Assembly (NCBI GenBank): GCA_937928405.1
Contig: CALFWZ010000100.1
Coordinates: 1 to 64,000 of the forward strand
DNA: 64,000 bases
Origin: an uncultured Saprospiraceae bacterium
GTDB lineage: Bacteria > Bacteroidota > Bacteroidia > Chitinophagales > Saprospiraceae
Direction: 5' to 3'
Shown here: piece after piece, positions 18,998-28,504 of the stretch
Position numbering within the stretch: position 1 is the first letter of the stretch
How the letters are laid out: every line of letters begins with the position of its first letter
Notes under the pieces: generated by a model
The model's database searches: none
Told to the model about the DNA's origin: nothing
The model's input: only the letters and a program-made list of their open reading frames with translations
Program-made: the position numbers and the translations under genes

Positions 18998-20644
18998 TTA
19001 GATTAATGGTGTTAAATTAATGGTAGCCGTGGTCCGCTCTTTCCAATAATAATAATCCGCGACGACCACTACTGTCCAACCCCTCTCTGGGCTCATGATA
19101 TAATCAATTATCGCTTTTTTATTTTCCTCCTCTACAAATTGTAAAGGATCTTCTAATAAGATTAATTTTGGTTTGGCTACTAAAATTCGAGCAATTAAAA
19201 GTTTTTGGATAATACTTCTTGGCAATCTTCTTCCGCCACTATCTACTAGACTATCAACACCTTGTGGCTGTGTCCCCAAATATTTATTGAGTGATAAAAT
19301 TTTAATAACCGCTCGTAAATCCTTTTCAGACACCTCCCGTCCCATTAAAATATTTTCTCTAAAACTCCCTTCAAAGACTTGATTAGTTGGAAAAGCAATA
19401 CCAATTTTTGAATATAAATTATCTCGATTATAATTGACCAAAGGAATATCATCTATATAAATTTCTCCATCTTCAATCTGATGAATACCAGCGATGATTT
19501 GTAATAATAATGTTTTTCCACTTCCAGATTTTCCAGTAATGGCCACCTTAGCGTTGGATGGAATTTCAAAAGATAATCCATCAAAAATATTCCGTTTTTC
19601 ATCTGGAAAACCAAACTGAATATCAACAGCTTTTACACTTAAAGCATGATTAATATCTACTTCGGCAGTTCCTTTATTTTTATCTAGTTTTAAATCAGTA
19701 ACATAACCAATTTTCTCTAAGGCAGTCAAGACATCATAAATGGTGTCAATAATTCTTAATACTTTTTCTACAGAATTAATAATCAAAATAATCACAATTT
19801 CAGCCGCAACAAACTGGCCTAAATTCATAGATTCATTGAAAACTAAAAACCCGCCTAGGATCAATAATCCAGCAGCTAGAAATACCTTGAAGCCAATAAA
19901 AAGTCGAAACTGATTAATCAAGACTTGGAAATGTTTCTCTCGACCAGCTAAATAACTTACCACAATATCATCTGCCTTTTCAAGATGAAACTTACTATAT
20001 CCATTCAATTTAAAACTACGATTGACTCGTGCGATCTCCTCCAGCCAATGTGCCAATTTGTATTTATACTTACTTTCTTTGAGACTCGTTTCTAATCCTC
20101 GTGGCCCCGTAATTTTAAATATTAAAAAAAGAATAAAGACCAATGAAAATCCCAAAATAATAAAGTATGGACTGTAGATGGTCAATAAAATCAATCCGAA
20201 GGTAATCTGAAAGATGGCTAGCGAAAAATCAATCAAAATCTTTGGTAAGCCTTTCTGAATCGTCAGCGTATCAAAAAAACGATTAGCCAATTCAGGCGCA
20301 TGGATTCTATCTAATTGAAAAAAGGTGATTTTCGGAATCCGATAAGCAAACTCAAAGGCAGAACGGGCAAAAAGATCTTGTTGAATATTCTCTACAATTC
20401 GCAACTGGACCACTTGTAAAGTTCCAGTGACTGCAATCCCAATTAAAACAAACCCCACTAAAACGATCCACGAAGAGGTGATTTGGCCAGTTTGTATATA
20501 ATTGATAATCGCCTGAATACCCAATGGTAACGTTAGATTTACGATACCAATAAAAACAGCGTAAATATAAATCTGTCTAATCTCATATTTGTATTGGTAT
20601 AATAAGTTCCAAAATCTTTTGATCGGTGATAATATCATTTCCAT
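18998..20644 (-). CDS. ABC exporter-type protein with a degenerate nucleotide-binding domain
   Basis: 548 residues: an ABC type 1 transmembrane region of about six helices (1-320) and an ATPase domain. Walker A is intact (GKSGSGKT), but other ATPase motifs are degraded. The signature that should read LSGGQ appears as LPRSIIQ. The Walker B end reads LILLED instead of hhhhDE, with the two acidic residues swapped. The usual switch His after the D-loop is absent (VVVVADYYYW), and the Q-loop glutamine is not seen at its usual place (AFPTN). It has no C39 peptidase domain. The protein may be a poor or regulatory ATPase, or work with an intact partner. First gene of the HlyD/thioesterase/TolC operon. 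Confidence 0.88.
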   Translation of the reverse strand: MEMILSPIKRFWNLLYQYKYEIRQIYIYAVFIGIVNLTLPLGIQAIINYIQTGQITSSWIVLVGFVLIGIAVTGTLQVVQLRIVENIQQDLFARSAFEFAYRIPKITFFQLDRIHAPELANRFFDTLTIQKGLPKILIDFSLAIFQITFGLILLTIYSPYFIILGFSLVFILFLIFKITGPRGLETSLKESKYKYKLAHWLEEIARVNRSFKLNGYSKFHLEKADDIVVSYLAGREKHFQVLINQFRLFIGFKVFLAAGLLILGGFLVFNESMNLGQFVAAEIVIILIINSVEKVLRIIDTIYDVLTALEKIGYVTDLKLDKNKGTAEVDINHALSVKAVDIQFGFPDEKRNIFDGLSFEIPSNAKVAITGKSGSGKTLLLQIIAGIHQIEDGEIYIDDIPLVNYNRDNLYSKIGIAFPTNQVFEGSFRENILMGREVSEKDLRAVIKILSLNKYLGTQPQGVDSLVDSGGRRLPRSIIQKLLIARILVAKPKLILLEDPLQFVEEENKKAIIDYIMSPERGWTVVVVADYYYWKERTTATINLTPLI

Positions 20645-20714
20645 TCGCGACTTGCTTTCTTATTCTTGTTAGTAATTGTGCGGTAACTTTTAGAAAAATA
20701 GATCTAGTACCCAT

Positions 20715-20850
20715 TTTTTGCTTGTTGGCTGGTTTGCCTGTTAGCTAGTTAGCTTCCCTCTATCGTATTTTACGGTAAAGGGAAGCTAACTAGCCAACCA
20801 GCAAACAGCCTGCCTGCCGACAAAGGCAAAGGCAGGGCCAAATAACAGCA
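20715..20850. repeat. Dispersed palindromic repeat (hairpin family of 261-428)
   Basis: The gap 20645-21280 holds a 16-bp perfect stem (GCTAGTTAGCTTCCCT at 20744-20759 with 20779-20794). It begins with ACCCATTTTTTGCTTGTT, which is identical to a stretch inside the 261-428 element, and ends in CCTGCCTGCCGACAAAGGCAAAGGCAGG. This marks it as a member of the same repeat family. I see nothing else in the remainder of the gap, which is AT-rich. Confidence 0.65.
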
Positions 20851-21280
20851 TTTTTAGCTTATCATACATCAATTAAAAAATTACCGAACCATTAATTAAA
20901 AACTATTGAATCAATTTTACTTAAAAAACTAACTAATGTTCAAAAATCTAGCTTAAATCATCTAAGCCCATTAAATTTTGTGCAAATTTACAGTAAAAAT
21001 ATCTAAAATGAAAGTAATACTGTCATTTTGATACAAAAAAATATTTTACCTACCCTTAAACCTCGAAAAATCTGAAAAGTTCAATACAAGGGAATTAATT
21101 TATAAGTAACGCAAATCAGGGGTTGGAAATAAATTTATGAATCAAAGAAGCATCACCTTTGCATGGAGTTTACGATATGATTGCTGGTTGATGCTCGCTA
21201 TTTACTGAGATTTTTTTTATCCTTAAGCAAGAATTCAACCTCTGATTCGCATAAGGATTAAAAACATAAAAATTAGACAA

Positions 21281-23263
21281 TTATTCAGAAGAAAAAGAAG
21301 CAGCTGGAAGACCTGCACCATTAAATAATTTACCAGCAAAGTAATCTTTCCAACCGTAGCGTACATAACGAGGATCGGCGATTCCTGAGGCCGATACTTC
21401 CAAATGGTCGTCTACCACCTTGGCTTGGGCAGATACAAATTTTCTATCTAGACTGGCAATTTCAAACCCACCAGATTCTCTTAATTCCAAACCTTCTGAA
21501 AAATCAAAATGAACAATGGCCTTATTTCCCTTTATTTCAACCGTTTTAAACAAAGGACCGGAAGCCACCATTGTTTTTTTATAATCATTGACCAAAGCCA
21601 ACCTAGCCAGGCGGTTTCCTACCGCTTGCTTATTGCCCGGATGAATGCGAATCGAATCTCCAATATCCAACGTAATGGCCATGCCGGTTTGAGGTAGTCG
21701 CAAGCTTTTGCGTTGGGCATCCCGTAAATTTTGGGAAACCTGACCACCATAATGAAAAGGGGCTATCTGGACGAAGTAAAATGGAAATTCATTGTCCCAT
21801 TGATTCCGCCAATCCGTTATCAAAGCTGGAAAAAGTTTTTCATACTCTTCCGCTCTACCAACATTAGATTCCCCTTGATACCAAATAGCACCGGCAATTT
21901 CATAGGGTACCAACGGATGAATCATCGCATTATATAAAGAGGCTGGTAAACCATTGGGGTCACTCAATGCCATTAAGGGTCTTTGACTCAATTTTTCTTG
22001 CTGTTCCAATCCGTAAACTAATAAGGAACCATTGGCTAAATCTGCATAAAAAAGACCGGACCACTCCCCTGCCAAATCAATCTTCTCGCCAAGGTTAGTT
22101 GCCAATTCTATAGGTCCTGAAATATTAGAACCTCCACCTCCATCGTAGTGTTTGATGGTAATAATATTTTCTCCTTTCTTTACCAAAGACGGCTCAACTG
22201 GGTAGGAACGTTTGGCCTGCCAATTCCAAGTAGCACCAATTTTTTTCCCATTAAAAAACACCACATCTGCGTCGTCTATGGCACCAATCGTCAGGATATA
22301 TGCTTGGTTTGGATCGTTTATTGTTATTTTTTTTCGATACCAAAAAAGACCATTTAATCGCTGAGATGCAACCTCGCCAGGAATAAAGTTTTCACTTCGA
22401 CATTCCGAAGCAGGCAGTTGCATTTTTGTCCAATTTCTATCATCAAAATCAGTCGCAAGAATTTTTTTATCTCCGACATCCAATAGTTCCAGTTCTTCTA
22501 GACTTACTGGTCCAGATATTTTATCAAAGGCTGCAGCCCAATTATCCGTAGCGGTTTTATCGTACGCATCAATCGTTTTTGCATAATGCGGAAATTCAGA
22601 AAGACCAGATCTACTCGCCCATGCTTCCGCCACTGTCCCACCCCAACTTGTGTTAATAATCCCAATCGGTACGTTCAATACTTTATGTAGTTTTCTAGCA
22701 AAAAAATATCCCGTGGCACTAAAGTCTTTCGCCTGTTCTGGTGTACAAACTTGCCAATTTCCAATTAAGGTATCTTGAGGCACAGCATTTAAACTCCTTT
22801 CAACTTTAAACATTCGGATTCCTGGATAATTCGCATTGGCAATTTCAGTTTGAGCATTATCTATGGGTTCATTTGGTAAATAACCTGGCAGTGGCATCTC
22901 CATATTGGATTGGCCAGAGGCTAGCCAAACTTCACCAATCATCACATCCTTAAGTAAAATGGTAGAATCTGTGGTATTAACCCTCACTTCATATGGGCCA
23001 CCTGCCGAAGGAGTAGGTAAATTCAACTGCCATTTTCCATCTTTGTTCGCCTTACCGGAAACTGACTCGCCCCATGTACCAGAGACCGTAATCGTACTGC
23101 CTGGCGTATATTTTCCCCAGATGGGCACGGGCTGCGCCTGTTGTAAAACCAAATGATCTGAAAAAAGTGTCATCATAGAAAGTGGTTGCGGATCGGTAGG
23201 TTGACATCCCGTAAATAAACCCACAAAACTAAATAGGAAAAAAGAAATAAGGTGACTTTTCAT
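21281..23263 (-). CDS. Sialate O-acetylesterase-family lipoprotein
   Basis: 660 residues with a lipobox (FVGLFTGC, Cys20). The SASA/SGNH esterase domain has the catalytic block GQSNM (Ser119) and a second block WYQGESN; the catalytic His is likely in IRIHPGNKQAVGNRL near the C-terminus. An inserted galactose-binding-like domain (about residues 250-370: LFWYRKKITINDP, then IKHYDGGGG) is typical of large Bacteroidota members. Such enzymes remove O-acetyl groups from sialic acid or from plant and microbial polysaccharides. No glycan-utilisation cluster is nearby, so the substrate is open. Confidence 0.9.
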   Translation of the reverse strand: MKSHLISFFLFSFVGLFTGCQPTDPQPLSMMTLFSDHLVLQQAQPVPIWGKYTPGSTITVSGTWGESVSGKANKDGKWQLNLPTPSAGGPYEVRVNTTDSTILLKDVMIGEVWLASGQSNMEMPLPGYLPNEPIDNAQTEIANANYPGIRMFKVERSLNAVPQDTLIGNWQVCTPEQAKDFSATGYFFARKLHKVLNVPIGIINTSWGGTVAEAWASRSGLSEFPHYAKTIDAYDKTATDNWAAAFDKISGPVSLEELELLDVGDKKILATDFDDRNWTKMQLPASECRSENFIPGEVASQRLNGLFWYRKKITINDPNQAYILTIGAIDDADVVFFNGKKIGATWNWQAKRSYPVEPSLVKKGENIITIKHYDGGGGSNISGPIELATNLGEKIDLAGEWSGLFYADLANGSLLVYGLEQQEKLSQRPLMALSDPNGLPASLYNAMIHPLVPYEIAGAIWYQGESNVGRAEEYEKLFPALITDWRNQWDNEFPFYFVQIAPFHYGGQVSQNLRDAQRKSLRLPQTGMAITLDIGDSIRIHPGNKQAVGNRLARLALVNDYKKTMVASGPLFKTVEIKGNKAIVHFDFSEGLELRESGGFEIASLDRKFVSAQAKVVDDHLEVSASGIADPRYVRYGWKDYFAGKLFNGAGLPAASFSSE

Positions 23264-23579
23264 GTGAAATTTGGTTAGAAATAAATGGAGGCAATTTGGA
23301 TAAAATTTACAATTTCGGCCGCTGTTAACGCTATTAAATCAATATACAACTTCAATATACAAATTTAGAGGTTGTTTTAAAAAGTAGAAATAAAAAAACT
23401 AATTTTCATTGTCGTTTGTTATATGCATGGTTGTATTTACCGATTTATATTAGAAGGTTATTTGAGAATAATTTTTTTTGCTACAAAATGATCTTTTATT
23501 CGTGCAAAAAACCATTCTTAGACAGTTTCAACCTTTATTTTTATCCTTAAAAAATTCAAATTATTTAAATCCCCTTTTT
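23264..23579. other. AT-rich divergent intergenic region
   Basis: This 316-bp gap separates two divergently transcribed genes, the esterase (minus) and the T9SS cargo (plus), so both promoters should lie in it. It is AT-rich. No hairpin, repeat or convincing promoter box stands out, and there is no small ORF with protein-like composition. Confidence 0.4.
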
Positions 23580-25139
23580 ATGAAAAAAAAATTTAACCTA
23601 TTTCTCTTTGCCTTATTATTTGTTAATTTCAATCTAACTGCCCAGGACCCAATCTTGGTAGCGGACTTAAATCCTGGCTCTGAAGATGGTTTCAACCTTG
23701 GAATTCGAGCTAAAACTGTTTCTAATAACAATACAACGTTATTTATCATCCGTACGGAAGAGACTGGACTTGAAATTGGCGTTTTAGAAAATGGGGAAGC
23801 GGAAGTATTATTAGATATTTATGAGGGAACTACCTCTTCTTTTCCTCGCGAACTAACGGTTTATAAAGATCATTTTTATTTTATTGCTAGGACTGCAACT
23901 ACTGGATATAAACTTTGGAAGAGTGATGGTACAGCAGCAGGCACTCAAATTTTTGACAATGATGGGACAGATGTAAATGGCTTAACCATCTCAGAGAACA
24001 ATTTTCTTTATTACTTTAATGGAAATACGATCTTTCGTACCGATGGAGAAAATATTGACTCCGTCTTTGCGGGAGTAAGTTTCAGTATTGCACCGATTCC
24101 AACTGATCGAAATATTTGTTCTTATAATGACGAAATTGCTTTTGCTACCAAGAACTCAAACAATGAGATTGATTTATATATCGTAGAGAATGGAACAGCC
24201 ATGCTAAAAGCCTCTAGACCGGCAGGATCTAGCTTTCCAGAAATTTCTGGATTAAATCAAGTGGGAGAAGATCTTATGTTTATTGTAAGAGATCCATTTA
24301 ATGCAGACCTGACTGGTTCTTTCATTTATAAAAACGAAACGGAAACTATTGAACCATATCAAATCAATGGTAGAAATTTTGTTAGAATGCATAACTTCAC
24401 AGACAAATTAGCTCTTGCTCATGAATTCAATACTGGCTTTTATATTCTAAATGGTATACCGGGAGAAGAAGCCTTTTTAGTCAATGCAAGTAATGTGGCC
24501 TATACACAAGGTGCTGCCTTGCCTCGTGTAGTATACCAAGACAAAATGGTTTTTGCTACCAAACCTGAATTCTTTGGAGACTACCCTATTCAATTAACAG
24601 ATGGTACGTTAGCAGGAACTGCTGATTTACATACCGGTAGTCGAACCCCTCCTGAATCTATTTTGCTAGAAGGAAGATTTGCCTTTTTTTTATATCGATA
24701 TAGTTCTAACGATTACCGACTTAGTTATATCAATATGGGAGACGGTACAACGGGTACTATTTTTGATTTTATGGACCAAGAGTTTGGATTTGTAGGTTTT
24801 CCAGTGGCTGTCCAGAACGAAAAAATTTATTTTGCTGCGAACCTTAATCCAGATATTGGAATAGAATTATATTCACTTGATTTTGACTTAGATATTACTT
24901 CCACCTCAGAGCCAGAACCACTAAGCTATAAGGTCAATTTCACAGATCGTTCTTTTACCATTCATACGCAAGATCATTCGAGCGCCGAGGTAGAAATTTT
25001 CAGTACCTCTGGAGCACTTCTTGAGAAAATGAAAGTAAACATTAACACCCCGGTTTCTCTTTCACACCATCAAGGTTTTATTATTTTACATTTTAATGTT
25101 GATGGAGAAATTACTACTCGAAAATTTATCAGAAGATAA
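23580..25139 (+). CDS. Secreted ELWxxDGT-repeat-like protein with T9SS type A sorting domain
   Basis: 519 residues. I chose ATG 23580, which opens a clean signal peptide (KKKFNLFLFALLFVNFNLTAQ); an upstream TTG-started reading has no signal-like sequence. The middle forms a beta-propeller-like protein with repeats such as YKLWKSDGTAAGTQIF and IQLTDGTLAGTADL, the ELWxxDGT motif. The last 80 residues (FTIHTQD, EIFSTSGALLEKM, ITTRKFIRR) resemble the T9SS type A sorting domain. It is probably displayed on the cell surface or released; the ligand is unknown. It converges on the porin gene across a shared terminator. Confidence 0.82.
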   Translation: MKKKFNLFLFALLFVNFNLTAQDPILVADLNPGSEDGFNLGIRAKTVSNNNTTLFIIRTEETGLEIGVLENGEAEVLLDIYEGTTSSFPRELTVYKDHFYFIARTATTGYKLWKSDGTAAGTQIFDNDGTDVNGLTISENNFLYYFNGNTIFRTDGENIDSVFAGVSFSIAPIPTDRNICSYNDEIAFATKNSNNEIDLYIVENGTAMLKASRPAGSSFPEISGLNQVGEDLMFIVRDPFNADLTGSFIYKNETETIEPYQINGRNFVRMHNFTDKLALAHEFNTGFYILNGIPGEEAFLVNASNVAYTQGAALPRVVYQDKMVFATKPEFFGDYPIQLTDGTLAGTADLHTGSRTPPESILLEGRFAFFLYRYSSNDYRLSYINMGDGTTGTIFDFMDQEFGFVGFPVAVQNEKIYFAANLNPDIGIELYSLDFDLDITSTSEPEPLSYKVNFTDRSFTIHTQDHSSAEVEIFSTSGALLEKMKVNINTPVSLSHHQGFIILHFNVDGEITTRKFIRR

Positions 25140-25151
25140 TTCAAAAAAAGA

Positions 25152-25172
25152 CAATGACTGATAAAGTCATTG
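25152..25172 (-). terminator. Terminator between convergent genes
   Basis: An 8-bp stem (CAATGACT at 25152-25159 with 25165-25172). On the minus strand it is followed by TCTTTTTTTG, a strong T-run ending the porin transcript. On the plus strand the flank CCTTTCC is weaker, so it may also partly stop the T9SS cargo gene. Confidence 0.65.
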
Positions 25173-25246
25173 CCTTTCCAAATAGTTAGTTAATCTGTAA
25201 ACACAAATTTCACATAAAAAATAAATCAATTATCATTCATCAAAAA

Positions 25247-26332
25247 CTAAAAACCATAAACAGCAGCTAACACAAAAGAGGCTAGCGATTTATTTAATTC
25301 TGTATCTTCTAAGAAGATAGGTTGAGAAGCAGCATCTAGTCTAAATTCTGGAATGATGGTCAAGTTACCGATCGTATAATTAGCAGAAAAAGTAAAGTCC
25401 ATAATACTTTCCTCATCCCCTATGGCTCCAACTCCCATATCTGCAAAATATTCTCCACGAATCCCTAATTTTAAATTTTCTACTACTTCTGCTTGAGCAT
25501 AAATGGCCACTCCAGCAAAGGCATCTTTTGCAATGGTAGCATTCAACCCTAGATAAATTTTTTCTGTTACATCGACTCCTCCCGTAATATCAAATTGGTA
25601 GAACTCATCTTCAAATATACTATTGAGGTATACGCTTCCTTTCCCAAAATCATAGCCTAATTGAGCGCCTCCAACGTATTTGTCACTAAAGTTATATTCT
25701 GTCTCATCTGTTCCATTAAAAATCCCAGCCATCAAAGAAAATCCATTTCCTAAGTCAATATCAAATTTCAACCCTGTATGGGAAAAAGGCCCATAGGAAA
25801 ACATATAACTGGTGGAATAGTTAAAATTGGAAACAGGAGAAATTACTTCATACCCTAAAAAGGTATTGAAATTTCCAATGGTCGCCTTAAACTTATCTGA
25901 GATATTCCAGTAGGCATAGAGCTGATTAACAATACTGCTATTATTACTCAGACCATCCGTTGGATCTACCTTTCTAAGCACACCCGAAAGAAAGGTGGCG
26001 TCTTCTCCTCTTGGTCCAAAAACAAAATCTGCCATAAAACCAGCTTTGGGTCCATCTTTAGAGACCGTCAAATTCGCCATCCCCAAAGCAAAACCGGGTA
26101 AATTAGCAAAAGAAGTACCTGGAGCCACATCTGTGTCTCCATTGAGATTAGTTCGGAAATATGCATCCACAGATCCGCCAAATTTAAGAGCGCTTTCTGG
26201 AGCAACCGTATCTGGTGCCGCTTCTTCTACGGTCATCGTTTCAATCTCTGAAATAGGTTGGAAGCTATCTTGAGCAACCAAGGTTACTATTTCTAATAGG
26301 ATAAAAATCGTAATAAATGTAAATTTTTTCAT
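25247..26332 (-). CDS. Outer membrane porin (beta-barrel), linked to the ammonium transporter
   Basis: 361 residues with a signal peptide ending LVAQ. After an acidic linker (about 25-45) the sequence alternates aromatic and polar residues in short strands, ending in a C-terminal Phe (AAVYGF), the pattern of outer membrane barrels; the best match in memory is the Bacteroidota OmpL/BBP2-type porin. It is on the same strand as, and 301 bp downstream of, the Amt gene. In Bacteroidota such porins often neighbour amt, which suggests a role in ammonium entry across the outer membrane (inference). Confidence 0.75.
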   Translation of the reverse strand: MKKFTFITIFILLEIVTLVAQDSFQPISEIETMTVEEAAPDTVAPESALKFGGSVDAYFRTNLNGDTDVAPGTSFANLPGFALGMANLTVSKDGPKAGFMADFVFGPRGEDATFLSGVLRKVDPTDGLSNNSSIVNQLYAYWNISDKFKATIGNFNTFLGYEVISPVSNFNYSTSYMFSYGPFSHTGLKFDIDLGNGFSLMAGIFNGTDETEYNFSDKYVGGAQLGYDFGKGSVYLNSIFEDEFYQFDITGGVDVTEKIYLGLNATIAKDAFAGVAIYAQAEVVENLKLGIRGEYFADMGVGAIGDEESIMDFTFSANYTIGNLTIIPEFRLDAASQPIFLEDTELNKSLASFVLAAVYGF

Positions 26333-26489
26333 TGTTCTTATTTTTTAAATTAAGTAGTAGGTTTAAAAAATGGAACAAGGATTACCCTGTCAGAAAGGGA
26401 CTAGATTGTAAAAAATATTTGTTCAATCTAATTTTTCTGATTAAATTTACTATCGCAGAGAATAATGGATAATCCGTTGTTCTTGAGAT

Positions 26490-26513
26490 AGGCTTCTGTT
26501 ACAGCAGAAGCCT
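26490..26513. other. Short hairpin in the gap between the amt and porin genes
   Basis: A 9-bp stem (AGGCTTCTG at 26490-26498 with 26505-26513) and a 6-nt loop. It is followed on the plus strand by TCTCGCTTTT, but no plus-strand gene ends here, so it may be a processing or attenuation site in the amt-porin transcript. Apart from this and the hairpin at 26588-26621, the 26333-26633 gap is featureless. Confidence 0.4.
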
Positions 26514-26587
26514 TCTCGCTTTTAAAGATTAGAAATATTAAAATTTTGATTTTTTGAGGTACTTAATACACTGTGTATTTAAATATG

Positions 26588-26621
26588 CTGGTTGAGCAGA
26601 TGTAAATTTCTGCTCAACCAG
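26588..26621 (-). terminator. Hairpin downstream of amt, probable terminator or attenuator
   Basis: A perfect 13-bp stem (CTGGTTGAGCAGA at 26588-26600 with 26609-26621) and an 8-nt loop, 12 bp past the amt stop on the minus strand. The flank after it (GCATATTTAAAT) has only a weak T-run, so partial termination with read-through into the porin gene is plausible. Confidence 0.65.
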
Positions 26622-26633
26622 AATTAATAACGA

Positions 26634-27899
26634 TTAATTAAAGGCATAGGCACTTAAATCGTGCTCTTCTACATCGAGTCCTTTCACTTCTTCTTCTGAA
26701 CTTACTCGAATTCCAAAGGCTACTTTTAAGAGGTAAAAAAGGACAAATGAAAAGGTAAAGGTAAAAAGACCAATGGCACCGATACCAACCAATTGAGCGT
26801 ATAAAGTCCCTACTCCTTCTCCATAATTTCCAAAAAGTGCTACGGCAATGGTTCCCCAAATACCACATACCAAATGAACAGAAGTAGCACCAACTGGATC
26901 GTCCAATTTCATTCGATCAAAAAAGGTAACAGACAATGGAATTAAAATACCTGCCACTAAACCGATGATAATACTACTCGGAATAGCTACGCCATCCGCA
27001 CTGGCGGTAATTCCAACTAATCCGCCTAAAATTCCGTTTAAAACCATGGATAGATCGTAGGATTTAAACATTAGGTAAGAGACCACAAATGCTCCAAATG
27101 CTCCTGCTGCGGCTGCCAAAGAGGTCGTAACAAATACTAAAGATACAGAAGCAGGATCAGCGGACAAAACAGAGCCTCCATTAAATCCAAACCAACCAAA
27201 CCAAAGTAAAAATACACCAATAGCTGCCAGCGGCATACTATGTCCAGGGATCGCTTTAATTCCTTTTTCAGAATATTTTCCTTTTCTTGCGCCCAGTAGA
27301 ATGATCCCTGCTAAAGCCGCCCAGCCTCCAACAGAATGTACTATTGTTGAACCAGCAAAATCGTAAAAGCCTAGCGCATCTAACCATCCTGCCCCCCATT
27401 TCCACATACCAGTAATTGGGTAAGAAATTGTGACAAACATCGTACAGAACACAAGGAAAGGAACTAGCTTGATTCTTTCCGCTACTGCACCCGATACAAT
27501 GGTACAACAAGTGGCAGCAAACATTCCTTGGAAAATAAAATCAGTATAATAGGTATAATTTCCATAGGCCGAAGTCAGACCTCCTTCGGGCGTAGTCAAA
27601 CCAAATCCAGAGAATCCAAAAAATCCGCCAGCATTGATACCAGGATACATTAAACTAAATCCTACAAAATAGTAAGACAATAATCCAATCGAAACGATCA
27701 TCACGTTTTTAAATAATATATTTACTACATTTTTCTTTTGTACAAATCCAGCCTCGAGGGTGGCAAAACCTAAATGCATGATAAATACCAAAACCGTGGC
27801 TACTAAGAGCCAAAGATTATTGGCAATAAATTTTGCCTCCGTCGCCGCCGCCAGTACTTCGTTAAGCATTTCTGGAGTTACTTGTGTTGCTTGTTCCAT
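26634..27899 (-). CDS. amt: Ammonium transporter
   Basis: A 421-residue Amt/MEP/Rh family inner-membrane channel with about eleven helices. The two pore histidines are visible in HSVGGWAAL and HLVCGIWGT, and the family block GWFGFNGGS is present. The N-terminal extension before the first helix is about 25 residues. The P-II gene lies 50 bp upstream on the same strand, the classical arrangement for nitrogen-regulated ammonium uptake in which P-II blocks the channel through its T-loop. A porin gene follows downstream. Confidence 0.96.
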   Translation of the reverse strand: MEQATQVTPEMLNEVLAAATEAKFIANNLWLLVATVLVFIMHLGFATLEAGFVQKKNVVNILFKNVMIVSIGLLSYYFVGFSLMYPGINAGGFFGFSGFGLTTPEGGLTSAYGNYTYYTDFIFQGMFAATCCTIVSGAVAERIKLVPFLVFCTMFVTISYPITGMWKWGAGWLDALGFYDFAGSTIVHSVGGWAALAGIILLGARKGKYSEKGIKAIPGHSMPLAAIGVFLLWFGWFGFNGGSVLSADPASVSLVFVTTSLAAAAGAFGAFVVSYLMFKSYDLSMVLNGILGGLVGITASADGVAIPSSIIIGLVAGILIPLSVTFFDRMKLDDPVGATSVHLVCGIWGTIAVALFGNYGEGVGTLYAQLVGIGAIGLFTFTFSFVLFYLLKVAFGIRVSSEEEVKGLDVEEHDLSAYAFN

Positions 27900-27949
27900 T
27901 CTTAAGTTTATTTAAAATTTTATTTAATTTATTTTTTACAAAAAAGTGA

Positions 27950-28294
27950 TTAGCTATTGATGGCCTCACTTCCTTTTAATGAAGTTCTAATGTTGATGAT
28001 TTCTTCCATACTACTTACGGTAATCAGTCCATCCCCTTTTTCACCAGTTTTAGCAGCATTTGAAATAGCCTCGATAGCATCCGCAACAAAAGGTTCAGAA
28101 AGGAGAATTTCTAGTTTTATTCTAGCGATGTATCCGACATCATAAATGGCCCCTCGATATGTATAGTTTTTACCCTTTTGGTGGCCATAACCTTTTACTT
28201 CATAAAAGGTGAAAAAATTAATGTCCTTTTTTCCAAGCGCTTCTTTGACATCCTCAAACTTTGAGGCTCGAACAATGGCTTCAATTTTTTTCAT
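27950..28294 (-). CDS. glnK: Nitrogen regulatory protein P-II
   Basis: 114 residues from the second of two in-frame ATGs; this start gives the canonical MKKIEAI N-terminus (the first ATG at 28300 adds two residues). The T-loop carries KGYGHQKGKNYTYRGAIY, with the modifiable Tyr51 conserved in the RGAIY motif. The B-loop reads TGEKGDG and the C-loop residues IRT are also present, so ATP/ADP and 2-oxoglutarate binding should be normal. It lies directly upstream of amt, hence glnK rather than a free-standing glnB. No uridylyltransferase (GlnD) gene is in the window. Confidence 0.95.
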   Translation of the reverse strand: MKKIEAIVRASKFEDVKEALGKKDINFFTFYEVKGYGHQKGKNYTYRGAIYDVGYIARIKLEILLSEPFVADAIEAISNAAKTGEKGDGLITVSSMEEIINIRTSLKGSEAINS

Positions 28295-28504
28295 AAGCAT
28301 TTCTTTTAGTTAGGTTTAGATTGGATTTCGATCAATTTATCATCCTCAAATAGTTTTTTGGGATGACTATTAATTTATTTTAAGCGCAAATTACGTGGCC
28401 ATTTCACTTTTATTCTCCCGATTTTTCGTAAAATTGTGGTTTGTAAGCCTACCAAATTTTAGCCAAATTATTGATTGTCAACAGATTATCTCTTTTCATA
28501 AATT

